From assembly GCA_940671915.1 (NCBI GenBank), contig CALNVZ010002974.1:18479674-18543673 (forward strand): a DNA stretch of 64,000 nt, read 5' to 3'. Position numbers and translations under genes: made by a program. Positions 34,350-45,076 of the stretch are shown in pieces (positions within the stretch are counted from its first letter, which is position 1; every line of letters begins with the position of its first letter). The DNA is from Paracentrotus lividus. Its lineage: Eukaryota > Echinodermata > Echinoidea > Camarodonta > Echinidae. Under the pieces are notes generated by a model that saw nothing but the letters and a program-made list of their open reading frames with translations, searched no databases and was not told where the DNA came from.

Positions 34350-37300
34350 GCAAATGGAGCAAAAATTAACGAGTGCATGTGGATCTGTTATCCGGAATGG
34401 TTGAGTTGTCCTCCGGGGACTTGTCCTGCGGGTAGTTGTGCTGCGGGGAGTTGTCCTCCGGGGAGGTCGTCCTCCGGGAGTTGTCCTCCAGGGTTGTCCT
34501 CGGGGAGTTGTCCTCCAGGGGAGTTGTCCTCCGGGGAGTTGTACTCGGGGATATGTCCTCGTGGGACTTGTCCTCCGGGGGAGTTTTCATCGGGGAGATG
34601 TCCTCCGGGTGAGTTGTCCTTGGGGGACCTGTCCTCCGGGGGAGATGTCCTGCGGGGAGTTGTCCTCCGGGAGTGTTGTCCTCCGGGGGAGTTGTCCTCC
34701 GGGGGAGCTGTCCTCCGGGAGTTGTCCCCGGGGGAGTTGTCCTCCGGGGGAGATGTCCTGATACGGTCTAGAACACATACACAAACATTAAGGGAAAACA
34801 AAACAACTTTTTTGTTTTTGGTCCAGCGAGACAAAATGGTGTACCCTGATCGTAAAACAACCCATAATACAATAATTTGATAAATTTTTACTAAAATTGT
34901 ATTTTCTACATTAAATTGAAACATTCTTAGACTGATTTATATTTAAAAATCTCCCAGGCTATCTATTTCTCCAATCTCGTGTCTTTCGGTTGAACACCTG
35001 TCTCGCTACTATTACGGCAATCATGTAGTTTCTCACATTCGATAAGATGTTTTTGATGTGATGATAACAACTCATGCCGCAATCCCAGTTGATTTTGTTC
35101 GATTTGATTTTTTATCTATTTTCGTACAAAACATAATACAAAATCATTAATAGAGTAAACATTTTTCGTATAGTGTCCAAGTATTGAAATTAATTGAATT
35201 GTATTAGAGGTCTAAACAGCGTTATCCAAGCTTGACAATCTCGCGTCTCCAAATAACATACATTGATTTGAAAACTATTCATACATAATCTCATTCACGC
35301 GTATATTTTATTCTTGCAAAGGTCAACTAACATGTATGGGAGACGATGGAGAATACCCCTTTCCTGATCAGACATGTCCAAAGAGAGAGGCTCCATATTC
35401 TTGCACCGAAGACTGGATGAATCGTCCTTGTAAGTGTGATAAGGACTGTGCCCTGTTCGATTCGTGCTGCCCTGATGTGGAAGCGGCGTATGCAAATCGT
35501 ACAGGCAATGGCCTCTTTTATCCTCATCCCGACGATCTCCCAGATACGATGGCATGGGAAGACGATTTTATTGCCTACATGACTTGTGAGAACAGTGTCA
35601 TAGAATGGTATATGCCTAATATAGATGACTTTAACACTACCATCTCTTTCTTCTTAATTGGCAAATGTCCGGAGTACGTTCCACGTGAAAGCATTATACG
35701 CCTAAACTGTGAAGAGCCTCCGACGTCTGAAGACATCTTCCTCACCCCTATGACGGTTGAAACAATTGGTCACTTCAAGAACTTTTACTGCGCAATGTGC
35801 CACGGAATTGGCTTTGAAGACATTATGCCATGGGAGTGGAAATTGCGAAGTGATCAAGTTATCGACATGATGGAGCAAAGCTCATTAGAAAATTCAGAAC
35901 AGATCATCTATACGGTTGAATATTTGATCAATCTACGGAAACCCTTTACTAAATCTCTGGAACCCCCTTCCGGCATACCTAAAAACATAACTGCAAGGCC
36001 GTGCTTTCCTGATGTTGACGTGACCATGTGCTCTTTGGGCTATTCTACAGATTCAATCATGCAAATGAAATGCCCTTCATACCTTGCACCTGTTCGATAT
36101 AATAATCTTGTATATCAGAATTTGGCTTGTGCTTACTGTAACGGTATTGATGTTTGCATGAATTATACCATATTGTGCCACTCGGTGAAGCAGACGACAC
36201 TAATACAGCTAGGCCATTTACCTTCTCTTGCAGAATACTTTGCTTTTAATCCAAATGATAATGCATTGGCTGCCAGTTTATGTGATGTCAACGAAGCATT
36301 CGATCCTATCACAAGAGCATGTCAAGTGGTTTACTGCTTGTCCGGGTTTGTGTATAATGGCACGACGGCAAGATGTGAGCGTTTACCTGTAGATGAGGTG
36401 GGTAGGGTGTGTATGTCCTTCTTTTCCCAGTCAAAAAGACAAAGAGAAGTGAACACTACATCGTCCGATGTAGAGTATCTTGCAGGGGCGGTGAATTCTC
36501 TGATCATCGGGTCATCATATGATATGTTGGCTTCTACTGTTGTGGTAGAGCTATCTGATATATCATGCAATCCATCCAAAGTAGAATTCCACAATGACGA
36601 GCTCTGCTACGAACAAAACGAGGCGATGGCATGCCAGACCTGCTTTGAAATTGAACTGAATTTCACTACTTTAATAGCATCTAACATGAGCTTAGATTTC
36701 AATACAAGCATTCTATTTGAAGACACCTCCTGTTACTTTGCTCCTTCGTTTGGAAACGTATCTATTGCTCAGATAACGATAGATGTTCCTGGAGACTGGA
36801 CGTGTGCCTCGTACAACAATTTCTTCTCAGGACACACCAATTACACTATCTTATCACCTTTCAGGGTTCACATCGTCAGGGAGGTAGGAGCGTATGAGAC
36901 GACGGCTTTAACCGGAGAATACATATGCCGTGATAACCTTACGTTAGTTTGTAAGGGATACCTTCGGGCAGACCCTGGAGGATTTGAACGTGTTATTTCT
37001 GATGATTCTGAAGAAACAATACGTGTTGTTTCCAACGACGAGGTTATTGTACAGGGAAAATTCCAGCTTATGCCAAATGGCTCAGTGTTATACTGCCTTG
37101 GGGAGCTTGTGGAAAGTGGCCGACACCTACCTGAAGGTTTGGATATCATGACAACTGTAGGAACATCACTATCTATCTTATCCGTATTAATCATTATTAC
37201 CACTTACACGGTTTTCCCAAAGCTGAGAAATATGGCAGGCAAATCAATCTTGGCTCTGTCTGTTGCTCTGCTGATGACATTTCTACTGATGTGCTTAGGA

Positions 37301-38487
37301 GTAGTCAGCAGCAATAACAAGAGTGTCTGCAAGGCTATGGCGGCCGCCACCCATTTTTTCTGGCTCTCAGTTTTCTTCTGGATGAACGCGCTGGCTATTG
37401 ATCTGAATCGCACCTTTGGCTCCCGTGCCAAAATTCGCGTCGGTAGCAAATCACAGATCTTCTACCTCTGGTACTCTCTATATGCCTGGGGTACCCCAGC
37501 GTTGATTGTAGGAGTTTGTTTGCTCATCGACCTCTGCGATTGCACTAATCTGAGCTTTGACTACGGCAACGATGGACTGTGTTGGCTTTCGAGAGGAGAC
37601 GCAAATCTTTATGGCTTTGGCGTACCCCTGGCAGCTCTGCTTTTTCTAAACACAATCCTATTCAGCGACACCGTCGTAGGAATCAGACTCACAAAGAAGG
37701 CATCGGAGAAGGCCCTTAAAGAAAGATCCGCTCTGACTAGGGCAAAGGAAGAACTTTCTTTGTACATGAAGGTAAATTGGTTAAATTTTATGCTTTTATA
37801 ATCTTCTGTAAATTTTCAATCGTTGGGTTCACTTTTCATGATTAAAAAAACAGTGTATATTTAGAAACATGCATTTTTCTAAAAGATTATAACAACATGA
37901 TGGCATGGGTAGCAGAGCTCGTCATTGTGGATAATCAAGGGTAACTATTTCCCCCAAGCCTTCATCTTCCCCGAATGCTCCTATAAGAAAGCGTTGCTCA
38001 TGCCATGTAAATTCACTTCCATAGGCGCTAAAGAAATTCGTCGACTTTTTATTTTTTATTTTTTATTTTTTTTTAATATTGTTCGTTTCGAAGGGAGGCA
38101 TTTATTCTTTCTGTTTTAAAGATATTGATAATTCCTTTGTCATATTTATAAACTTTTCTTTTTATAGTACCTTTTAGCAAATGGATATTCGCACCATTTA
38201 AATTTGTTAACGACTTGTTTTATGGCCATTTGATTTTTAAGCTTTCCTGTGTGATGGGTTTTACATGGATCTTTGCTTTCGTATGTGAATATGCCTACGT
38301 TCCAGAACTGTGGTACATCTTCACCGCTGTAAACTCGCTTCAGGGTGTCTTCATCCTCTTCGCATTCGGTCTCAACAAACGTGTTACCATTCTTTGGAAG
38401 GAGAAGCTTGGAATCAAACGCAAGGAAGTCACGTCCAGCCAAGGCGACACCAAGAGTGCCAACACCCAGAACTCAACCGTCAACTAA
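30477..38487 (+). CDS. Family 2 (Methuselah-like) GPCR with somatomedin-B-like module, copy 1, intact
   Basis: Three exons: 30477-30570, 35322-37771 and 38242-38487. They total 2790 nt (929 residues) with phases 1 and 0 and GT-AG borders throughout. Exon 1 is a signal peptide (MNCYLKSFPLLLGLTLTLTF). Residues ~50-85 hold a Cys-rich module, CKCDKDCALFDSCCPD, typical of somatomedin B. A Cys-rich, N-glycosylation-rich ectodomain of about 550 residues follows, without an obvious GPS cleavage site. TM1-TM5 lie from about residue 640 (DIMTTVGTSLSILSVLIII) to the end of exon 2, including HFFWLSVFFWMNALAIDLNR (TM3); exon 3 adds TM6 (LSCVMGFTWIFAFVCEY) and TM7. This is a cell-surface receptor; the ligand is unknown. 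Intron 1 carries a 3.9-kb transposon nest. A tandem paralogue follows 6.5 kb downstream. Confidence 0.92.
31676..31905. repeat. Left minisatellite arm, 18-bp units
   Basis: Repeats of GGAGGACAACTCCCCC with variants such as ACATCTCCC and AGGCCCCCCAAGGACGAG. Frames rich in Pro/Arg/Thr here are products of the repeat. Confidence 0.85.
32840..32930. repeat. Pyrimidine tract and G9 run
   Basis: T/C-only stretch of roughly 70 bases ending in GGGGGGGG, inside the foldback element. Confidence 0.8.
33200..34171. mobile_element. TA-flanked element, family C (CAGGTAATATGGGCC motif), 972 bp
   Basis: Left GGGTACATGCAGGTAATATG and right CATATTACCTGCATGTACCC are inverted, with TA at 33198-33199 and 34172-34173. 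The motif recurs inside at 33387-33424 (as a perfect hairpin), about 33757 and about 34131-34160. It sits inside the foldback element, making it the innermost insertion of the nest. Confidence 0.88.
33387..33424. repeat. Perfect 18-bp hairpin with 2-nt loop
   Basis: GTGCCCATATTACCTGCA, then TG, then its exact reverse complement. Two head-to-head copies of the family C terminal motif form it. Confidence 0.9.
34316..34346. repeat. poly-A run of about 31
   Basis: Uninterrupted A run between the family C element and the right minisatellite arm. Confidence 0.9.
34390..34763. repeat. Right minisatellite arm, inverted 18-bp units
   Basis: About twenty units of GTTGTCCTCCGGGGGA type. The open frames at 34377-34880 and its complement are Gly/Cys/Pro/Ser repeats from this array, not genes. 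Confidence 0.85.
35322..37771 (+). CDS. Receptor 1 exon 2, ectodomain to TM5
   Basis: 2450 nt with no stop. Acceptor TTCTTGCAAAG; donor GTAAAT after LYMK. The methionine at 35336 is internal (C-M-GDDGEYPF), since the reading frame continues back to the acceptor and joins exon 1 in phase. Reading on into the intron meets a stop at 37799-37801. Confidence 0.92.
38242..38487 (+). CDS. Receptor 1 exon 3, TM6-TM7 and cytoplasmic tail
   Basis: 82 codons with stop. Acceptor TTTTTAAG directly before CTTTCCTGTGTGATGGG. TM7 is WYIFTAVNSLQGVFILFAFG, and the tail is hydrophilic, ending NTQNSTVN. The paralogous exon is the same length. Confidence 0.9.
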   Translation, partial: LSCVMGFTWIFAFVCEYAYVPELWYIFTAVNSLQGVFILFAFGLNKRVTILWKEKLGIKRKEVTSSQGDTKSANTQNSTVN

Positions 38488-38800
38488 CACCAAGAGTACC
38501 AACACACAGAAATCATCCGTCAATTAATAAGGCAACACGAAGAATACAAACACACGAACTCAACCGTCAACTAATGGCGCAGTTATGTGTACGACGCATG
38601 GCCAACGCACATTATGCGCTGGGTGGGCGTTACTCATTAGTCGAGCGCGTGATGCCAACGCTGTGCATTCGTTGCGTATTTTAATACGTGTTGTCTATGT
38701 ATACGCTCTGTATGCGTGTTGTCGGCAATTTTCAATGCACTGGTCTTGCGTTGCATACATGGAACTGCCGCATTAGGTGACACACAAGAGTAGCAACACA
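38488..38800 (+). repeat. Decayed repeats of the receptor C-terminal coding unit after the stop
   Basis: The end of exon 3 (ACCAAGAGTGCCAACACCCA and GAACTCAACCGTCAACTAA) is followed by two or three degenerate copies: ACCAAGAGTACCAACACACA, GAACTCAACCGTCAACTAA and ACACAAGAGTAGCAACACACA. A similar series follows receptor 2. Confidence 0.7.
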
Positions 38801-38910
38801 CAAAACTCATTAGTCCACTAAAGAAAAAAACGACTTTTAGATGGGTCAAAAAATAATTAATTGGAATTGATTCTGAAGAGACATCTTTGAATCCTGCAAC
38901 GAGAACGATG

Positions 38911-38916
38911 AATAAA
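38911..38916 (+). promoter_or_regulatory. Candidate polyadenylation signal of receptor 1
   Basis: AATAAA about 420 nt after the stop codon, within GATGAATAAACAGGGG. It is an early canonical hexamer downstream of the stop. Confidence 0.35.
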
Positions 38917-39120
38917 CAGGGGTTCCCTTGGTCACGTTGACAGATGATGAAAGATCGAACGTATATGTATATAGGCCTATTGTAACAAATATTTAATTTA
39001 TAAGTGGAAATAGTCTAGTAAGTTACGTCTAACTGAAAAGCTTGTGTCAGATGTGTGGTCTGTGTGGTAATATTCATGTTTGTACCATCATTATCATATA
39101 GTTTGGCCCGGGCGGCGATC

Positions 39121-39142
39121 CGGGGGGGGGGGGGGGGGGGGC
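39121..39142. repeat. poly-G run of about 20
   Basis: G run within CCGGGG...GGCGGGAC, downstream of receptor 1. It is probably variable and error-prone. Confidence 0.9.
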
Positions 39143-39159
39143 GGGACACGTCCCCTAAG

Positions 39160-40220
39160 AATTTTATCTTGGGGGATTTTTCCCCTCCCTTGAAATTTTA
39201 ACGACTGACAAAAAAATAGAGTTAATAATGAGTAAACTATGAACAATCCATTTCAATTCCTATGAAATGCAATATTTCACTATTATCAAATTTTAGGGCA
39301 TCGTTTCTGTTTTCTTCAAAACCAACCATCATGTTTTCCTTTGTAAATTTAATTTCCAAACTCATATTCACAAAATAAATGTACAACATCTTCTTATTCT
39401 CTTTTGCAGAACGAACATTTTCCGTCTTCAACTTTTTTCATCTTGTAGAGTTGCTTGTTTAAATTTTTTTTTTTTTTTGGTTATAGTTTTTGAATTGAAA
39501 ATATCTTTATCCTTTATCACGGGTAAAACAAAATATTTTACATGTGATATGAATTCTAGGTATTTTCGATCTTTCAGAAATGAAATGAAAATACTGCTCC
39601 CCTTTTGACAAATTTACTGGGTGCATGTTTTTCCTTATTAATATTTATTTTGTATCGACTACAATTCATTCATTAGTATCTTTATAATAGCAGAATATTT
39701 GATAGGTTTATCTTATGTAAATTTAATAAATTGTTACGAATTATCACAGAATAACAATTCATGGAACCGCCAGCTAGTGGACCTTCTCTTGTCCCCCAGA
39801 GCGCCCTCTCAGATGAACTAAAAACAACCGGTAAATAATAATTATCTATCTTTTCGGGTATTATATATGGTATTATACATGCTATTACTGTACATAACAC
39901 ACGTTCGTATCTCGATCTCGATCTTTCTCTCTTATTGTTACTCTTGTCTCTCTTTTCTTTTCTTTCTCTCTCTCTCTCTCTCTCACTCTCACTCTCCCTC
40001 TATATTTATCTCTCCATTTCCTTCTCTCACCCTCCCCGCCTCTCTTTTTTCTCTCTCTCCCTCCCAATATAGTTTCGCAGTGAATTGTATCATACATTTA
40101 ATTAATATATTAATCGTGACACATTATATAAAAACACAAATGTCTGTTAAATTTTGATGATATATAACAGGTTTTGCCTGTCAACCACTCATGTTTTGTC
40201 TAATTTTGTTTCGTCTTATT
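39160..40220. other. No gene recognised; (CT)n tract
   Basis: A TCTCTCTCTC-rich segment at about 39930-40070 gives pyrimidine-driven frames on both strands. Nothing else is supported. Confidence 0.5.
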
Positions 40221-40224
40221 TTGT

Positions 40225-40300
40225 AGGCCTGATGAAGGCCATGCTGGCCGAAAGCTTATGAATTAAAGGAATTTGAGAGCTACGTCTCGAGTCATCTGTT
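40225..40300 (+). other. Repeat end with CTGATGA...GAAA core beside a (TA)n tract
   Basis: CCTGATGAAGGCCATGCTGG then CCGAAAGC has the two conserved single strands of a hammerhead ribozyme (CUGAUGA and GAAA) around a GGCC/GGCC stem. Helices I and III do not pair convincingly, so this is only a resemblance; it may be a retroelement 3' end that inserted at (TA)n. Confidence 0.3.
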
Positions 40301-40312
40301 TAATTCATTTCG

Positions 40313-40387
<75 letters not shown>
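40313..40387. repeat. (TA)n microsatellite
   Basis: About 37 TA units without interruption. A second, shorter one lies at 40888-40909. Confidence 0.95.
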
Positions 40388-40389
<2 letters not shown>

Positions 40390-40909
40390 CGCAATATACT
40401 GGATTATAAGTACGACAAATACTAAATTATCCCGAGGGCAGATTTGTTTCTCAGAGGCCGCAGGCAGAGGTGAAATAGATCTGCACGAGGGATAATTTAG
40501 TATTTAGAGTTCCTATAGCCCAGTTATGTTGCAAGATGGAGCGTTCACTATTTATTATAGTAAATAGACCCATGGATCTTTGACCTTGCCTAATCTGGTT
40601 TTATGTTTGCCAATTTGTTGGTGCTTATTAAGCTATTGTGACCTATATTGTTGCTCCGCGTATCCATTGTTATTAACTTTTGAGCACACCATTTTACTGT
40701 TTTTACGCGCTGGCGCAACAAGGCAATCGATAGAATCGATATACTCTCCCCATTCATTTAACACGGGCTTTACCCTCCAAAAACCGAAAGTTATATTGTA
40801 CATATGTACAATAAAACAAATTGAAGGTAGGTCACGTGGTACTGACATAGCCAGTCGCAACGCGTATTTTTCTACCACTATTTACTATATATATATATAT
40901 ATATATATA

Positions 40910-42200
40910 TGAAGAAATTAATAAATAATTAACTATGTCAAACTTCTCAAATTCTTTCTGGTTTGATAAATTCCGCTGTATATATCTCTCTGGATAATTA
41001 AAATTGATTAGAATTAGTCTTATGTTGCAAAGAAACGGCGCAAAATAATTTTTTCCAATGGATGATTTTTAATTTTTTATTTGCCTTTGTAATGGTACCA
41101 TATGGAAATTATTCATTTCCAACAGGTTATTTATCAGACCCTTTTTTTCCCCTTTGACATTGACATTGTCAATTCAGCAGGAAGAAAATAAATATTATCT
41201 GTTTAATAATTTTTCTGGGTTTGCATTTATGCAGATGACACTGGAATATTTTTCAAATATATGATAATAAAAATAAAGAAAATAAACAGAATTAAATTAA
41301 ATTTAAAAAAAAAATATTTGAGAGAAATGTAAAATTTGCATTGGCGATAATAGTCAAATATGACTAATTGCCATTAAACCTAACGAAAGAAGAAGAAGAA
41401 GGTATAAACGTAACGTGTAAACAATTCAGAAAGAAAATTAATATTAAACATGTTTTTATTAACTGATGATCCACGCTTCCCGAAATTTCATTTGTCAGCC
41501 TTTGTCCTTTCGCCTTCTCCTTTGTTAGGTAGTTAGGTAGTAACTACTTAGAGTTTGTTAAGAGAAACTTCACCGAGCGTTTTTAAACTCTAATAATATA
41601 TGTTTCGGAACCACTTTTTGCTTCATGCTTTATTAAGAAACATTTGTAGACTTAAATGATTGGAGAGAAGGAGCCAATATGGGTTATCTCCTTATGCATG
41701 TTATGAATGCTCAATTCTTGTTATTTACCAATGATTGCCCGTTAAGTGATTAATGATATGTTCACTAGGGTCCTGATGATGATGATCATCATCATCATGA
41801 TCATGACGACGATAATGATGATGTCTTTTTGTATATAGCGCCGGTATCCGCCTATAAGATGGGCGCTCATGGCGCTTGCTCCAATATATGTCGCACAAAA
41901 TTAAATTTCATTATAGTCGATGTTTAGTAAATATTAAATGTTTTACCTTTATTCTTCTAGATATAGCTATCATGACGGGGCCTGCACATTTAAATAGATT
42001 ATGTTAATCAATACTAAAACGCAAGTATTCAAATTTGACATATAGGTACGTTTACACTACAACAGAGTGGAAGATAATAGAGGACCAACATGGTTTATTA
42101 AATGCGCCTATCTCACTGGAGGAAACGTACCCACGAGTGAACGTGTAGACGTCGCCGCGACTTGCTCTTGACTGAAAAAAAAAATTAAAAAAAAAAATAT
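40910..42200. other. No gene recognised
   Basis: AT-rich, with a GATGATGATCATCATCATCA near-palindrome at about 41775-41800. No coding signal. Confidence 0.5.
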
Positions 42201-42223
42201 ATACATATATATATATATATATA

Positions 42224-43185
42224 GGGGAGAGCAGGGTTATATGGAACATTTTTCACGAAAATGGCCGTAAAACAAAAGCGGATTTATTTCAAGAAACCAT
42301 AAACAATCAGCTTGAGTGTATATCTGTATGCTACAAATGTACCCCATAAAATTCTTAAACTTAGTGATGGTTCCGGAAAAAAAAATCCATCTTCAACAAG
42401 ACCATGTCAAGTGTTCCAACTAACCCCAGACACGGGGTTAGTTGGAACAAGGTATGGGGTAAGTTGAAACATTGTGCATTACATCATATAAAATCATATT
42501 TAAAATACCTGCAACATTATTGCTTGGCTTCAGCTAACTTGCTTTATTGATTCCAATTAAAATATTAAAGATTGGTGTTCAATTTTTTTTTAAACTTCAT
42601 GTTTTATTAAACTTGATATCATCCACTCACATACAGATATTCTGAAGTCCTGTGAAGTAGCATTCTGCAATATATTTTGTTAAAACCAAAATAAAATTGT
42701 CCAATGTGCACTAATATACATGTATAGGAATATTTCGGAACACTTCATTGAATTATGTGATTTTTATTTTTTTATTCAGCAGAAACCTATTTACTTAGTA
42801 CATGTTCCAACTAACCCCGTCCAAAATGTTCCAACTAACCCCAGAGGCCCATTTGACATTTGTAAGCTTGCAGCACAAAAGAGGGACAACAACATGCCAT
42901 ATATTTAACCTTGTTTTGTAGCTTGGTATAACTGTTTGTAACAATCAAAAACTGGCCAACTTAATTTATGATCTTCTCTGAGATAATAAAACATTTGTAA
43001 AAATGTTACTCAGAAGGTGAAAAAACAAACATTGCTTTCTAACTTCACGAGGCTTGAAGCATGTGTGCTGTCTAAAATATGGTGGATGGCAGTTGCTAAT
43101 AGCAACGACCTGAGGGTAGATTTGCATAAATATATTTATAGACGTTCAAGAAAATTACAATGTTTCAACTAACCCCACTCTCCCC
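42224..43185. mobile_element. TA-flanked element, family B copy 2, 962 bp
   Basis: Ends GGGGAGAGCAGGGTTATATG and CAACTAACCCCACTCTCCCC with TA outside both. The whole element aligns with 17159-18140 in the same orientation with scattered substitutions. It lacks one 17-bp unit near the right end (GTGTTCCAACTAACCCC in copy 1). No protein is encoded. Confidence 0.9.
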
Positions 43186-43689
43186 TATACATGAAAAAAT
43201 TCTAGTTTCCTCGATTCATTAGGCATTCTTTTGATTGGGAAGCGTTTATCAAACTTGTTTCCCAACATTTGATTATTAAGAACGGGTTGCAACTAACTGG
43301 GGACGGGTTTGGTGTACGGAAGTGTATATGTAATAAATAAACACTTCCAGTTACTCTCGTACATGATTGGTTAATCCCAGACTATACCAAGAAAATATGT
43401 ATCAGTAGGCCTACCCAATAAAATGCGAATTTTCTGAAAGCTGATAATTCATGTTACAACATTAAATGAAAAACTCAATTTTCACTCTTTATTTTTTTTT
43501 CAATCTGATACCCCACTGCCCCCTCAAAAAGGAATGTATGTATGGATAGGCCTAGTATTTTTCTTAAATATTTATTCAAATTTGTAAATTTGTAAATCAT
43601 TTAGTGTTCATCCATTCAATTTGAAATTCATTGAACAATAAAAAAAAATATTTGATACAATAAATGTTCTTGATAATAACATGTTTGCG

Positions 43690-44982
43690 ATCATCCAGGT
43701 GATCGGCGAAAATGACATTTTACGGGAAAGATATTTTTCTTTATTATAATGTACGTCCCCATGACTACACAAACGACCATCCGCTAAGATCAATGCGCCG
43801 ATAATTGTATTACTGCACTGCGGCAAATAAATTAATACAAAAAATAAAAATAAAAAAAATCAATTGAAAGAAAGACCTATTTCACATAGTGAAACCTCGA
43901 CGTTTCCCTACATTTTACCGATTTTGTACAATAGAGACCGTAGTGATTGACAATGTTGACTTTTCATTTCATTTCATTTCCTCTTCCGTTGATTTCCCAC
44001 CCATTAAGGCCTCGTCACACCGAGTCCGGTCCGGTAACCGGTACGGCAAACCGTCTCAAATCGCTCCAAGAGCGATCCCATAAAAACCGTACCGGTTGCC
44101 GTTCCGGCTAGTACGGCACAGCACGTGTTTGTTGTGACCAGTCTCATTGCAATAGTACACGGCCGATTCATTTCGACCGTTTTTGCCCATTGTTGAACCG
44201 GACCGGGCCCGTGCCGTGACCCGGACCGGACTCGGTGTGACGAGGCCTTTAGTCTACTTTTATTATTAATAAGGCTACATGTATTTTGAATTGAAAAGAT
44301 AAAATCCATTAAGATGAGGAAGCGCAGCATATGATTCCTTAGCTATCATGGTACATATTAATATTACTGAATTATGGAATGGAAAGGCATGGATGGATAC
44401 TGCTGATATTTTGCTACTATAAATTAGATTATCTGGTGAGAAACTAGTCTTTAGCGATTACGACTGGAGGGATACCTCAAAATCGTGTCATTCTATAATT
44501 CGTACGCGTCCTGCCCTGCATTGGATCTCTTCAGCTTTAATATCGATATATAATCATCAACAAAAAATAAACAGTTCTTCTGTTTCTAAAGTTCCATTTG
44601 AAGTTTAACACAAAATCATGATTGTTATAGAATATTGTTTGTTGACGTGATAGCCATATCCAGACACTTAGAAAAGAGCGGGATAATCAATCCAAGATTA
44701 TTACTGCCATTTCTCTTCTTGACAGGGTTGATTTTTTTTTTTAAAGAAGTTGAATTACCAAATACTAAATTGGCTTTTCTACATTCTCTACGAGAGACAA
44801 TTTACACCAGACTGAACCAACTAAGAGACAATCGTCACTAGAAACAGATAAAGTTTTGCAGTCCGATCTTTTGATTTACATGCGTCGGTCGTCCATATTA
44901 AAAATTCAGATAAAGATTCAAACCAGCCGATGAATTAGAGGAATGGCTAAAAATTGATTGACTATATTGAATATAATTCAAC
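43690..44982 (+). promoter_or_regulatory. 5' flank of receptor 2, homologous to 29700-30476
   Basis: Shares GATCGGCxxAxATxACATTTTA, TGxACGTCCCxATGACT and GACAGGGTTGA blocks with receptor 1. It is longer mainly because of the 245-bp element at 44006-44250. The 68-codon frame at 44635-44841 falls in this conserved flank but is not open in copy 1. Confidence 0.45.
44006..44250. mobile_element. MITE with perfect TIR of about 29 bp (GTCACACCGAG type), 245 bp
   Basis: Left AAGGCCTCGTCACACCGAGT then CCGGTCCGG; right is its exact complement ending GACGAGGCCTTT. The interior is GC-rich relative to its surroundings. It sits in the receptor 2 flank and is absent from receptor 1. Confidence 0.88.
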
Positions 44983-45076
44983 ATGAATTATTATTTGACA
45001 TATTTCCCTCTTCTCTTGGGATTGGCTGTGATCTTGAATTTTGGAGTCCTTCATGGAGAGATCGTAGAATTTTCAG
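44983..45076 (+). CDS. Receptor 2 exon 1, signal peptide
   Basis: 94 nt, donor GTGAGTCAGCTAAC, the same length and phase as in receptor 1. It ends GEIVEFS plus one base. Confidence 0.87.

Larger units (their letters stand above)
31669..34765. mobile_element. Foldback-type element with minisatellite arms and 9-bp target duplication
   Basis: Arms of about 18-bp units based on GGAGGACAACTCCCCC lie at 31676-31905 and, inverted, at 34390-34763. The outer edges GGACATCTCCCCCGGAGGAC and GGGGGAGATGTCC are inverted copies. Flanks GTCTAAAAC (31660-31668) and GTCTAGAAC (34766-34774) match the single GTTCTAGAC (complement) at 55534-55542 in the uninterrupted host copy. The layout resembles Drosophila FB elements in form; kinship is not claimed. 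Confidence 0.85.
30974..34863. mobile_element. TIR transposon copy 1 in receptor 1 intron 1, interrupted by a foldback element
   Basis: Ends GGGTTGTTTACGATCAGGGT and ACCCTGATCGTAAAACAACC are inverted, each bordered outside by ATAA. After removing the insertion (31669-34765) and one target duplication, 784 bp remain; they match the 780-bp copy at 55447-56226 in inverted orientation at roughly 95% by eye. No transposase is seen. Confidence 0.88.

Noticed and set aside
34377-34924. Long open frames of 167 and 178 codons on both strands
   Set aside because: They come entirely from the 18-bp GTTGTCCTCCGGGGGA array; reading frames stay open on both strands because the unit length is a multiple of three.
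37204-37449. Minus-strand frame of 81 codons found identically at 48807-49052
   Set aside because: It is the antisense shadow of the conserved TM1-TM3 coding region of the two receptors.
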